Source of the DNA: Parachlorella kessleri
Lineage: Eukaryota; Chlorophyta; Trebouxiophyceae; Chlorellales; Chlorellaceae
Assembly: GCA_001598975.1 (NCBI GenBank)
Contig: BBXU01000705.1
Location: forward strand, 1-39,370
Reading direction: 5' to 3'
Length of the DNA stretch: 39,370 nucleotides
In this document: positions 22,853 to 34,973 of the stretch, piece by piece
Numbering within the stretch: the stretch's first letter is position 1
How the letters are laid out: each line of letters opens with the position of its first letter
Notes under the pieces: model-generated
Told to the model about the DNA's origin: nothing
The model's database searches: none
What the model saw: the letters and a program-made list of their open reading frames with translations, nothing else
Position numbers and translations under genes: made by a program

Positions 22853-23680
22853 CTACGACCTCGCAGGCCCTCTCTTCCCAGCACCTGGCACTAACTCACA
22901 GCCCCATGCTCCATCAATGTTCCCACGGCCAGGACCACCGCTGGTACTGCCCTCCCCGGTCTGGGCTTCCACATCAGTGATGCTATTCGGCCTTGATGAG
23001 GGGTAGGCGGCGGCATCGCTAGCACCCAGGTCGATCTCACCGTTGGGCCCCACCACAACCACCGCCATCCGGACGATGGGGCCCTTGTCTTGGCCGGCTG
23101 CGGCAAGGGAGCGAGGAAGGACAACATTCAGAGCCATCCCTCCGCTTACAAGGCGTGCAGCGCTCTTCAAACAGGACGCCATGAAGTCGCGTCGCTCGTC
23201 TTCCAAGGGGTGCTCAGTAGCTAGTCGTCCACAGTTGGCACCTTGTGGTGGTCTTGGCCAGTCCTTTGGGTGTCCCACTTCCCCTCCAGGCTCACCTTGG
23301 CGTTTGCTGAGCTGCTGTGCGGCTTGTTGCGAGGGCTGTTGTGAGGACTCCTGAGCACCGTAGTGGCGCAGCCATAGGTAGCTAAGGACGACAACCAAGA
23401 CAACAAGAGCTGCAACCCCGCCCAATACGGCAAAGATGACGACTGCAAGGGGCACAGCATACAAGGTGGATGTCAGCAAGGTGGGAGGGGCAGCTTGCCC
23501 TTGGCTTTGGTGGACCGCACCAGACTATGAGCTTATCCAGACCAGCCTAGGCAGCGGCCTGGAGGTTAGGCCACCGTACCTCCTGTGTTAATGTTAACCG
23601 GGTCAGTTGCCATCCCCAGGGTTGAACCTGGGCCACCAGTCCCGGAGGGTGGTGACAACGAGCTATTCATGAGGGTGGGC
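22853..23680 (-). CDS. putative single-pass membrane protein 2 (5' end missing)
   Basis: Two exons are visible: 23580-23680 and 22853 to about 23500. The upstream exon encodes a Gly/Ser/Pro/Thr-rich linker with an NSS sequon (LMNSSLSPPSGTGGPG). The second exon holds one transmembrane segment (VVIFAVLGGVAALVVLVVVL) followed by SYLWLRHYG. A Gln-rich stretch comes next, then a tail reading PIVRMAVVVVGPNGEIDLGA and a Gly/Ser-rich end. Exon phases agree (phase 1) if the second exon starts after AAG near 23497-23502; that acceptor lacks a good pyrimidine tract. The layout matches membrane gene 1. The ectodomain and start codon were not found, so this is the 3' part of a larger gene or a short linker-TM-tail protein. 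No function is proposed. Confidence 0.45.
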
Positions 23681-24432
23681 CTGCAGTGGAAGACGGCCTT
23701 CGCATGGTCTTGATATAGCACTTGGCAAGAGATTTTGGCTTTGGTTCATCTGTGTCTTGATTGCAGATAACTAGTTCGGCACTGTACACGGTTAGACCCA
23801 ATAGGCATCAACCGCATTGGTCGCAGTCACCAAGCTCCACTGTGCTGCTTTCAGAGGTCCAGCATATGCCTAGGCGAACTTGCCTGGTCGGCGCACGAGG
23901 AGCAAGGGATTGGACAAGGTTTAAGCCGAGGGGCTGTTCGAGGGTCCCTGGGCTTGTTATAGATGTTAGCGTTTGCAGCTCATTGATCAAATGCACAAGG
24001 TATGAAAAGATGAAAAGATTACATCTCCCCCTTGTCAGTTGACTTGTAATCCTTCTCCTCGACGCGTTTGTAATCCACAGAGGGATGTGATATGGATGGA
24101 ATCACGACTCGCATGAGTAGATCAAGGCCGAACAAAGAAACTGCATCGTACAGGCGTTGCAGGCTAGGGAAGATGGAAGACCCGTGCTACCCACCTTTGT
24201 CGCGCCTTGTGACTCAGTTCATTCCCGCCCATAAGTTTGAAAGCACCCCCTAAACCAATAAAACACTTCTGTTTGTAGATAGCCCATTTACACAAGTGCT
24301 GACCTTACATAAACTAAGCCCTACGATATCCTCGGCCCTTGCCTATTTGATCAAACGCTTACCAGCCTCCTAGCCTTATCAAACTCTTACTAGCCTATTG
24401 TGATTTAACATACTGTCCCTGCTCACTCGGTC
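23681..24432. other. divergent intergenic region, membrane gene 2 / POLD3
   Basis: About 0.75 kb lies between a minus-strand and a plus-strand gene. It should contain the POLD3 promoter and may hide 5' exons of membrane gene 2. It is AT-rich at 24230-24420. No supported coding exon or repeat was seen. Confidence 0.5.
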
Positions 24433-27400
24433 ATGGCGGCAGTGGGCGATATACTGACGGACCTCCAAGACCTTGTAGGCGACCAGCTGCAGGTGGCTAG
24501 CTTGCGACAATTGGCCGTGCGGTAGTACGGCTCATTCCAGCTGGACGACCTAGTTCCCCTGTTGCCTATGACCGTCCTTCCTGCTTCTCAGGTGGTGACC
24601 TACAAGTGGCTGGCCAGGCATCATGGGATCCCTTATGATGCAGCCAAGCGTGTGCTCTTTGAGTTTTTCACATCTCACACTCAGGTGGGTGGGAGGGCCG
24701 CGTGGCTGTACGCAAACCAGCTGCCCGACGTTTCTAGTGCCCACGCTTTAACAGCCAGTGAACAGCGCGATTCTTGTGCCACACCTGACAGGTTTTAGGT
24801 GTTTGCGCGGGACGGCTCTGACTTCTAAATAGCTGGTGCAATTTGCCGTGCTGCAGAAGGTGAAGGCAATGTTCCTGCTGTCAGGGTGGACCAAGGACGA
24901 GCAGCCGCAGCATGTTGTCAGGGTGGTGGATGGCTCCAGGCTGGAGGCCGCAAAGGGCTCACTGGACACCATCACCGCCATGCATGTGTACAGTGTGCAG
25001 CCAGGGGTGCCCAAGGTGAGCAAGCCGCAACGTGGGGGATCAATCCAGTAAGGGGACTGGTGCGTGCCCCACAACCTGTGTAAGTCACGGAGGCAGATTA
25101 CCCCGTTGCATATTCCACGGAGGAGTGGTGCAGAAGGCTGCTGCGACAAGATTTCTATTCTGGGGTCATGTTGGGCTGGAGGTTGGAACCTGCAACAGAG
25201 ATGTTTGGTTGATGTCAGTACCTCAGCACTGCTTGGTCCATTTTGCAAACTCTGGAAACTGCCCATCCATCATCCCATCTCCTCAGCAGAGCTTGCCCGC
25301 CCTACGGTGCAGGACTCTGCTGACCTCTATAACGCTGACTACAGCCAGTCAGAGGCTTTGTTTCGGTCTCTCCTCAGCGCGCCCCAGAGTGAGAACCATA
25401 TGCTGGCTGCCAACACGCTCAGCTCAGTGCGCTGCGCTGTGGCAAAGCATGACCCTGCCCTCGCAGCACAGCGTCCCCAAGCCAAGCCAGCAGCAGCACC
25501 TGCAGGTGGCAAGGCGGCTGCAGAGGCCAAGAGCAGTAAGGCGCCAGCCTCAAAGCCTGCAGCCGCGTCCAGCGGGGCTGCAGCAGCAGCAGAGGGAGCC
25601 CCAGCAGCAGCACCAGCAGCCGCTGCAGCGGCAAGACCGGATAGCTCCCCGCCAACGGCCATGGGCAAGGCAAAGCCTAGCCCTACAGGTAGGAATGGCG
25701 CCTCACTTGCCGAGCATGGGCACCACGCTGACATTTTCCAGGAAGCGTGCAAGCCTTCAACCCACAGCAGCAAGGGATAAGTGGTAGCAGTACCATTTGC
25801 ATTTGTGCTCATGAAGGGCATCCTAATGGGGCAGACGATACAATGTGTGCAGGCAAGAAGGGAAGCAGCATACATCAGATGTGGAGCAAAGTACCCCCAA
25901 AAGAGAAGGCGGTAGAGCTAGCGGCTGGGAAGCAGGGAGCAGCAGGCAAGGCAGAAAAGGCAGCAGCCGTGAAGGTTGGGGTATCTGTAGCCTCGGGGGT
26001 GGCTGTCGTAGCTGACGATGAGGGGCCAGCACAGCAGCAGCAGCAGGGCGGCAAAGCAGCCAAGTCTCGAGCACGGCAGCAGGTTCTTGACGACTCTGAC
26101 AGCAACAGCGGCTGGGAAGAGGAGGATGTCACGGCAGCGCAGCCCTCCAAAAAGCCTAAGGTACGAATATAGCTGCTGACAATACGTGCGCGTTACCTTA
26201 TCTATGCCGTTCTGGGTGAGGCAATTTGCCGCAATGCCTTATGTTACCACAAGGATGCAGGTGGGATACATAGGCTACAACATGTACAGGTGACCAGGCT
26301 TGTTGGCCAGTTGAGGCAGTGAGGCAGGGTGCCGACCTGCTTGAGGGCAAAAGCCACCTCTCAACATGGTAGCGGCAGCAAACCGCTGCTTAAATGCTGC
26401 CTACAGGCTAGCCTGATGCATGAGAGCGACTTTGAGGACGACCTTCAACCCTCTGGCCCGCAGCAGCAGTCTCAACAGCCTCAGGGCCAGGCAGAGGAGC
26501 CCATGGAGGTTGATGAGCAGGCTGGAAAGGGCAAGAAGGCCAAGGCTCAGGCCGGCAAGAGCAAGGGTGAGTTCCTTGTGCACCGTTGCAGCCCGGGGTG
26601 TAGCCAGCTGGCATGCTGGGGAGTAGGCTGCATGGGAGGCCTGGGATCATGATGACATTCGAGGTCTCAATGGTTTGACCAAGAATCACTCAAGGGAACA
26701 ACACTCTGGATTGATGGTGTCTGTAGATGGCAGCAGCAGCATAGCTGCTGACGTGGTGGCAGGTGGTGCGGGGGGGAGGAGAGAATGGGGTAGGAGAGAA
26801 CCGTGCAAACAGGGCTGAGGAAAGGGTGTGCTCTTTGGCCTGCTTGGAGTTCTGAGCCAGTAGGTCTGCCCCCAAGATGAGCTTAGGCCACTGACACAGC
26901 AGTTTGTTCACTTTCCCAATGCGCTGCAGTCCTGTGGACATGGTGTTTGCTCCGTGCTCCTTGCAGGGGCAGGGGCAGCAGCAATCAAGCAGGCAGCAGC
27001 CGGGCAGAAGAAGCGGAAGAAAGCGGCAGCAGCGCAGGAGGAGCCTGACGGTGGGACAGTAGCAGCGGCGGACGGGGCCAGTATGCAGGAGGACCATGCG
27101 GACTTGCCGTCCCAGGTTGAGCAACAGGGGCCCAAGTTTGGGACAGTCAAATTGCGACCAGTGGAGCCTGGTGAGTGAGGATTTGTGTGTAAACTAGTAG
27201 TTGAGGAGCTATACGGGCTGAACGTTGGCTCTTGCGCGGTCTGGTAGGTACTAGTAGCATGCACGGACTGGCCATTGTCGCTGCTTCCGCCCGCCGTACA
27301 TGGCCAGGCGCCGATGTCCTGTCTCACCGCTTCACGCTGCAGGCGCAAAGCGGCGCAGGCGTGTCATGCGCACATACTACAATGATGCCGGCGAGGAGGT

Positions 27401-27822
27401 GACTGAGATGGTGTCAGAGGAGGAGAGTGAAGGCGAGCCAGAGCCCCCGGCCCAGCAGCCTCCCCCTGTGCAGCAGCAGCAGGCCAAGCCTGCCGCAGCG
27501 GCGGGTGTCAAGCAGGGCGCTGCCGCCAAAGGTGGTTCTGCGGCCGGAGGCAAGAAAAAGGTGCGATGTACGGACCTGAAGGGAGCAGGTTCGGAGGCAG
27601 CGCGAGGTCATGGAGGGAGGTAGCTTGGTAATGGGATTGCCAGTTGTGGGTCATGGAGGTTGGTCAGCAGAATGGGTTTCCCAGAGCACATATCATGAGA
27701 CACATTTGCTCGGCTGTCCAGCATGTGTACGCCCGTCACTCTCAACAAAGCAGGTATTGCGCTTGCTGCAGGGGGCTGCTACCGGACAGAAGTCCATTGC
27801 TGCTTTCTTCAGCAAGAGATGA
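24433..27822 (+). CDS. POLD3: DNA polymerase delta subunit 3 (p66 / Cdc27 family)
   Basis: Nine exons: 24433-24492, 24592-24684, 24833-25015, 25313-25688, 25853-26160, 26407-26566, 26967-27170, 27343-27560 and 27754-27822, giving 556 aa (550 aa if the last exon starts at 27772). POLD3 is an accessory subunit of replicative polymerase delta; its N-terminus binds POLD2 and its C-terminus binds PCNA. The N-terminus matches family landmarks: VVTYKWLARHHGIPYDAAKR, MFLLSGW, ITAMHVYSVQPG, DSADLYNADY. The middle is Ala/Gln/Lys-rich and low in complexity, with acidic patches and basic stretches such as KKRKK and KRRRR. RTYYNDAGEEVTE matches the conserved segment before the C-terminus. The protein ends QKSIAAFFSKR, a textbook PIP box (QxxIxxFF). 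The start is the first ATG, with an upstream intergenic region. Confidence 0.92.
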
Positions 27823-28346
27823 GTGATGAACCCAACCAATATAACGTGTTGCCTTACCGCGCACAACAGACCCGGCTGCCCTGCCAGCTGCACTGTGGCA
27901 CACCGTGCATGCTGTGCCTGATGAAGCTGCCAGGAATTGGCGTTACGCTGCCTAGTCCCATGTTTAAAAATGTACCTGCTGCCAAGACGTGCACCCAAGA
28001 TGCACAGCTATTCTTTGACATGAGCCGGGTACGGTTAAGGGCAGGCAATCAGGCCGGCTCATAAACTGGCCTGTACCAGGGATGTCACGAGCCACCCTCG
28101 GTGCATTTTTGCAACACAGGTTTTGCAGTTTGGGACTATGAAAGCTGTAAGACCCTTTGGCTAGCGCTCCCAGCCAATTTCCAATCGCTGTTGGTTGCCA
28201 CCCCAGCCACAGCTGGAATCCCAGGCAACTCACTAGCTGAGTGTTACGGAGTAGCGTTCCAAGCCGAGAAGTCAAGCTGCCCTATCCATGAAAGCGACGG
28301 CTAGCGCCAGATCTTCAACACTGCCACGGCTGATAGCATCCGATCC
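27823..28346. other. convergent 3' intergenic region, POLD3 / GLE1
   Basis: About 0.52 kb lies between two converging genes. A TGTAA at 28146-28150 on the plus strand, about 324 bp past the POLD3 stop, is a candidate polyadenylation signal. Nothing else was recognised. Confidence 0.5.
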
Positions 28347-31300
28347 TCATGCCCTGTCATAGCTGGATGCATCTGACTGGGGCATGTCTCGCCCCTCCGG
28401 CGGCCGCATAAACCTGCCAGTCTTCAAGTACGTCTGAATCCGGGTGAACACAGCCCTGGCGTCTGGGTCGTTCTGCTTGGAGAGGTGCCCTAGGAATTCG
28501 CTGTCAATGTACTGCAGGCAAGCAGGGAGGGAGTACCCAGCTTCATTTCTCCTGCTCTTCTGCTACTGTGGCCTAGCTACTGAGTCTAGGCAAAGCCAGT
28601 TTAAGTGAACTGAGCCCCCCCCTCCCCCACACACACCAGGGAGCATGCAGCAGGACTCGGAGCAGCGACACCTCGAGCCTTAGGGAGCACCTACTGGCTC
28701 AAACGCCTAGGCAAGCCTTTCAAGCGCACACCATGCGTGAAGTAGAGCAAGTCAGTCCCAACCAACTACAAGTATCTTTCGTTCACTCTGCCGACCCCAA
28801 CATGACCAGTACTTCCCCAAGCAAGTCCCGCCCATAGCCGCAATCCAGCCCAGGCCAGTAGCGCGCATGCACTTACCCGCAGCAGCTTCATGAACTGCCC
28901 GCGGTAGGTGCCGTGCAGGCGGTAGCCGGCCACCTTGAGGAATGCATCCAGCGCGGTGGCCGTGATGCGGTTGGCTGGCAGAGCATTGAGCAGCCTACAG
29001 GGCAGTGGCAGTCACTGTTAATCCCACGATCCTGCAGCGAGCCACCGGTCTGCTGCTGCCAGGGAGCTGATGCCGGCATTTGTGTGGTAGGATTGTTAAT
29101 ACCTGACAGCTCCCCACCCCACCTGGCAATGTATGCCCACGCCTGTGCCAGCCCATGCGGGTTGGCGGGGTTGTCGGACTGGGTGACGGCCGCCAGCAGC
29201 AGCACGTAGCCCTGCATGCGCCCCACAAAGTCGTCGGTGGACTCCTTAGTCACCTGCAGGCACCAGACACCCAGGGGGGGGGCTTGCAGCAGGCAGGGGG
29301 CTGGAACCTGCCTTGAAGGGTTGCAGGTGCCGATACCCGGCGTGTGGGGACTCGCGTGGGCGGCAAGCTTGCCGAGGCATGCGGTGGCAGCTGGTGGCAC
29401 TCGCTATCAATCCTGGCGCCCCTGCATGCTGTCACCTGCTCCCCATATATGTTGTTAAAGGGAAGTGACTCCGCCACCGCCCCAACGCCAGTAGCAGTAG
29501 CCTGACACACTGCCGCTTGTGGGGGATATCCCCATCCCGCCTGCCCCCCTCCATATTAAGGGATGCCGCTGGAGCACCTGCACTGTTTCCAGCATGCCTT
29601 GGTATCCAGAGGGTCTGATTGCCGGGCAGCTGCCAGGCCTGCCTGACCTGGCCAGTGTCCTCATCGGTGACAAACTTGTACCCCATCTTCTTGAGGTACT
29701 CATCCTCGTTGCCGCCCTGCTTGAATGAGTAGTACTGTGGCACGGAGAGGATGCAAACCTGCACACTTGGGGGGGAACAGAACCGGCGTGAGGAGCATCC
29801 TGGGCAGGTTGCCTCCAGCAGACATCCCACAGGGGACCTACCCACTCCTCCTACAATGACGATACAGGAGGCTCCCCCGGCCCCGCTCCCACTATCAACT
29901 TTGAGCACTTCACAAGCATTCCACACCCCAAACATCACAGGTACCCTAGGCCTGTCTCCCTGCACCTCCATGCCCAGACGGACGCCGCAAGGGTACACAG
30001 CACCCACACCCCAACCCATCTCAAGTCCGTCTGTCCCACATCCTCTCCTTCTCTACGTCCCTCCCCCCCCCACCCCACCCCAACACACACACTGACACCC
30101 ACCTGGTGCAGCCTCCCCACCAGCAGCTCCACAAATTCGGGGTGGGCGGACGCCACCGCAACCGCCACCTCAGCAAGGGGGAAGGCAAACGGGTGCAGCC
30201 GGGTGACCTGCGGCGGGCGGTTGAGAGGTTGAGAGGCGGTGGACCACCCTAGCTAGTGCGGGTGCAGGCAGCACCCAGGAACAGGAGCAAGGGAGGTGGT
30301 ACTAGGGGGCAGTGCTATGAGCAGCTTGCGCGGCGCTGTGGCCATAGATGCATAGATGCAGTGGTGTGTGTTCTGGACTGGCCAATAAGTGTGCAATGGT
30401 GCTAAGGGAACACAGCCCCCAACCTCTCACTCCCACCCCACCCACAACACACTTGAGGTTGGCCCCGTGCCATCACATGATAAGGCCACCTCACCGACAG
30501 CTAGCATGCAAGCCCAACCCCACGGGGAGTGCCCACATGCTGCCTGTCCGCTGCTTGCACACCCTGTCCTTCAGGAGGGTGGTTCACTCGCCCCTCGCTG
30601 TGGAAGACGTCCGACCTGACAGTGGTCCACCTCCCCCTGGCTGAGCAGCTTGTTAGCTAGAGGGCCCCAAGGGAACCCCGCCTCTCCACTCACCCACACG
30701 TGCAAACCGCCGCTCATGCACGTACCTGCGCCTCGCACTGGCTGAGCAGCTTGTTGGCTAGCGTGAGCAGCGCGTAGGCCCGCTGGGCGCCCTGCTGCTG
30801 ACTCATGAAATGCACCAGGGCCAGACCCTTGGCCCGCACCTGCACAGTGGTGTCAGTTAGGTATCCACATCCAGCAGCCTGCTGCCACTGGCCTGAAAAA
30901 GCTTGTGCAGGGCTGCAGTCCGATATACCCACAAACTGAAGCAGTGCCCGACTGTGACAGTCAGCAGGACTGGTCTTCATCTAGCGCGGCCTTTTCCTCC
31001 CACATGCACCCCAAGGCTCGCCCGACGGATCATGCCTCCGCCCTGCCAGCCGCTTCAGTGGCCTTTTAGCTTCACGTTCACAAATGTGATGGCTGGCCCT
31101 GACACCAAGCAGGGCGCAGTGTAGATAACCCTCCCCTGCTGCGCCCCGGTGGGTGTCATCACTCTCACCTGGTCCAGGGTGGCGGCAATTTGCTGCACAT
31201 TGAGAGTGACAAACTTGTCTATGCTGCGCTTCTTATCTTTCATGGCCCGGTCTTCAACAAAGGGCCGGACTAGGTCCTGCACGTCGCACAGCGTAGTGTC

Positions 31301-34300
31301 AGGCAGCGAGAGGAGGCCTGTGGGCTTGAAGGTACTGTTAGGGTGCCTTTCATTCCAGTGAGGTTGGCGAAGGCATCGCGCTGCTGTGTCAGGTCTCCTG
31401 CCCAGGCAGCCTCTACCTGACCACGCATCGAAGCAGCAGTCTTGAGGGCATGCTGCCTGGCAACAGAGCCCCAGCCACTCCTTGCCAAGTGAGAGAGCCC
31501 TAGGAACAGCGTGGCTCCTCAGTAGCAGCTCTGCCGCGCTTACCTGCGCAGCCTTCAGACGCTCCGCACAGTGTAGGCGCCACTGGGCGGCGGATGGCGA
31601 CACCCGCTCAGGGAAAGGCTCCTGAGGTGGGGCTACCACCCCTGCCGCCGCTGCCGCCGCCGCCGCCGCGTGGTGGTCCTTCTCGGCACCTGTTGCAGCC
31701 TCCGCTGCCTGCGCTCAGCAGGAGCACTTCATTTGCCTTGCTGGGATGTAAGCCACTAACAGCATTATTGCTGCACAATGTCCTGCTTAAACATTCACAA
31801 GATCGTTGCGCCACATCACAACCTGCGACTGTCACCACTCCTGACTCCATCAAGAAGTCTAGGGCTCCCCACAACACCTTCTGCTTCGCCTGTGCCTCTA
31901 ATGCAGCAGCCGCTGCAACAGCTGCGTCGTCCTGCGTCTTGCGTGATGCCTCCTGCGCCTGCGCCTGCGCTTGCGCTGCCGCCTGCTCTGCGCGCTGCGC
32001 CTCGGCTGCTTCCTGCTGCGCCTGCTGTGCCTCCTGCTGCCGCCGCTGAGCCTCCCGCTTCTGCCGCTGTGCTTCAGCTCTGGCTGCCTCCTCTTTCTTA
32101 GCCAGCTGGTCCTGGGCTGCAGGAGAGACAAGGGAAAGACTGAAAAAGAGTGAACAGATGGTGGGCGGTGGGCTAGGTGAAATCCCAACACCGCCACCAA
32201 GCCGTCTAGACCACAGCAGAAAGAATGAACCATGTGGCCTCTTGGTCTCACAACCACCAGAAATGCCAGCATTCCCTTGTGTGCTCTGAAGGCACAAGCC
32301 GCTGGGCCATCAGGCATAGCAGACAGCCGCGGGTATAAGTACAACTAGCAAGTCGGACCCCCTTACCTCTGGCGTCCTCACATGGCAGGCACGGAGCACT
32401 GACAGCATAGGGGGAGCACCAGGTGGGTGCATGGCGAAGGAATCATAGGAAGCAAGGGCCATAAGGAAGCCCCTCACCTTCTCTGGATTTCTGGTCATGC
32501 TCTGCACGCAGCTTGGCCAGGAGCTGCTGCCGCTGCTGTGCCTGCTGAGCCCGCTGCGCCTCGTCGGCTTTTGCCACCTCCGCCTGCAAGCAGGCAGCCC
32601 AGGACATGGAGAACACCAGCCTTGCCAGAATACACCATGTCGATTGGTGCTCTTTGCTGAGATACACAGTACGGTGTTCTCAAGTACGTATGTCTAACAA
32701 CCGGTCACAGGCTCGTCTAAGCCAGCAGCTGGGAGGCTGCTTGGATGACACCTCGATTTGCTCAACACCCTACAGTTCATTGACCCACCGGCCTCCCGTA
32801 AAGCAGTATCCATCTTCATACTGTCTGTGCACCGTAGCTGGAAACCGCACAACCAGGGCTGTCAACCCCACCAGTGTGCCCAACCTGCTGCTTCTGCCGC
32901 TCCCGCTGCGCACCCAACTGGGCCTCGAGCTCCTCGGCATCCAACTCCAGCAGGGTTCGCTCAAGCCGCGCCACCCGCAGCTGCCCTTGCACCTGCAGCA
33001 GGCCCAAGTGCGTGCATGGATTGTGCCGAGGCCGCGATGCCTCAGACTTGACGGCCCAGCTCTTTTGGGAAGCCGATGCCGGGTGATGGAGACGTCTGAA
33101 GTTGCAAAAAGGTCTCAGGGGACTCCCCCTGCTGCTTCCTGCTCAGTGGAGCCGCAGGCCAGCAGGTGTGCTGTAGCTCCTTTGGAACCCAAGCCCTTCC
33201 AAGGTGGCTATAAAAACGTCAGGACAGGCACCCAGTACCACCATGCCGCCACTCAGACATTTTCAGCAGACGCCCAGCAGCACTGTAGCCAGGTTTGCAG
33301 CGACACTCAGACAGCCGAAGTCAAGTCACGGTCTGCTCAAACCCAGGCAAACGCAGCAACCCAGTGCCCAAATGCTGCTGCGTATGCCCTCCCTTACGAT
33401 CAACACACTAATCGCAAGGGAAAGCTGATTGTGGTTGCCTTCCTGCAACTCCTCAAGCCCCCACACTGCAATCGCAGCAGACATCCAGCGTCCCAGCTCG
33501 CCCATGCAGAACGACGCCGGCAGGCATCAAACGGACGCCAGGCCCCACCTGTAGCTGCGCTTCCAGCCTCGCAGTCAGCTCGGCAAGCGCCACCTCTGCC
33601 GGCGACAGCGGCCGCAGGCCCGCTGCCCCCAGGCTGCCGCGGCGGCGGCTGTCCCAGGAAGCGCCAGAGTCTGCCTCCTGACCTCCCTCGCCGTCGCTCT
33701 CGCCCTCACTGTCTGTCAGCCCGCTGGGGGCCTGGATCTGGAAGGAAGGTGTGGCGGCCTCGGAGGCTGCATGGGAGGGGCAGGCCGAGGCTGCACTGCT
33801 AAAACCACCCCCCAACCAAGGACGGAACTCATCTCGCCATAGCCGCAGGCAGATAAGAGGAACGATATGTGCGGCTAAGGCAGGGTTAAGGAAGCTAGCC
33901 TAGCAAGTGATGGTAGGTCCTTGCCACGTCGCTGCCAAGGTCTGTCAGTGACCTTGGACACGCCCAGCCCACACCTGCAGTGTCGGTGTAGCCGCTAGGA
34001 GCGCTGAGGCGCCGGCCATGCTGCTCCCACAGTAGCGGTGACACCTGCCGGGCCTGGCTGCTGATCGCCGTCCCGCTCTTGGCTGAGGTGAGCGGCGTTG
34101 CAGCTGTGTCAAGGGCTGCTATTAACTGGTGCCCTCGTTCTGTTCTTGCTGGGCCGTCTCTGGCTGCAGCTGGGCCAAGTGGGCTGAAGCGCGTAACAAA
34201 GCCCCGGTTCGCAAAGGAGGGCGTCAGGAGCATGGTGGGGAGCCCATCTGAGGCCCCAGCAACCGGGCACGCCTTGCCATCGACCATGGAGGAGCCCCGG

Positions 34301-34422
34301 CTGTGAGCAGAGCTGCCGCGCCGGATGGACAAAGGGGTGAAGGCAGGGAGGGAAGTGATAGGGGTGCCCAGAACCTGTCCACTGCTTTGAGCGACCATGA
34401 CAGGCGAAGACCGCTTCTCCAT
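28347..34422 (-). CDS. GLE1: mRNA export factor GLE1
   Basis: Thirteen exons, in gene order: 33975-34422, 33549-33790, 32885-32992, 32478-32583, 31823-32116, 31544-31689, 31169-31276, 30726-30839, 30103-30207, 29648-29758, 29123-29253, 28877-28994, 28347-28511. Lengths sum to 2196 nt, or 731 aa, with every phase consistent. GLE1 sits at the cytoplasmic face of the nuclear pore and, with inositol hexakisphosphate, activates the DEAD-box ATPase Dbp5/LOS4 to release mRNPs. The N-terminus from MEKRSSPVMVAQSS is disordered and Ser/Pro-rich. Residues of about 230-400 form a long Gln/Glu/Ala coiled coil interrupted by an Ala run. The C-terminal GLE1 domain shows KKRSIDKFVTLNVQQIAAT, FAFPLAEVAVAVASAHPEF, EDEYLKKMGYKF, NPANPHGLAQAWAYIAR and YRGQFMKLLRYIDSEFL. 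It converges on POLD3 and diverges from the UBR gene. Confidence 0.95.
31640..31672. repeat. GCN trinucleotide run coding polyalanine in GLE1
   Basis: On the minus strand this encodes about nine consecutive Ala codons after AEKDHH in exon 6 of GLE1, between the coiled coil and the GLE1 domain. The repeat stays in frame, and length variation here would only alter a linker. Confidence 0.8.
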
Positions 34423-34973
34423 CGAGCTCGACAGAGCAGCTCTATCGCAAATTACATATTGCACTTACACTTTATCAAGTGCACTTGGGCAGATGAATGA
34501 AGTGCTCGCAGGTCCTGCTTCCCATGCTGCGTGCCAGGGAGGACACTTGCAGTGCACTGGCAAAATGACCATTGGATCAGGTTTACGGCACTGATATGAG
34601 TCCAAAACGTTTAGACTGACGAAAGCTCGCTTCTACTACCGCGCAAGGCCGTGATGCGCTGTAAGTAATCCAAGGGCCGACACATGGAGGGTAGAGCGCC
34701 ATCACAACTCCCCGAGGCTGCAATTGCTGCTAACAAGAAGGGTCGAGGCCCTGCAGGCTCCCTTAAAGACGCCGTGCAGGTCAGGCAGCATGTCCAGCAC
34801 CAATGTAGGGTGAAGGGAGAGTCGTAGGAGCTTCCTTAACCTTTTCTTCTTAACACTGCTCTTGGGAAAGTGATTCAATACTGGTCTGTAGGCAGTGAAA
34901 GACTCGCCCAAAGAAGCCCAGCAGCTCATCTTGGTTGCAGCTGCGGTGATGGTTACCTGGGGTCCTACGCAAT
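34423..34973. promoter_or_regulatory. divergent intergenic region, GLE1 / UBR ligase
   Basis: About 0.55 kb separates the two start codons and should contain both promoters and 5' UTRs. No TATA box or other named element was identified. A 5' exon of the UBR gene could lie here but was not found. Confidence 0.45.

Noticed and set aside
23600..23650. GGTTGAACCTGGGCC resembling a tRNA B box or tRNA-derived SINE
   Set aside because: No A box or cloverleaf is found, and the minus strand here reads as an in-phase exon of membrane gene 2.
30040..30095. C-rich low-complexity run
   Set aside because: It is a pyrimidine-rich part of a GLE1 intron with no tandem unit or other sign of function.
32606..33802. 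398-codon plus-strand open frame
   Set aside because: It is antisense to three GLE1 exons that phase perfectly; the product is Pro/Ser/Arg-rich and looks like complementary-strand noise.
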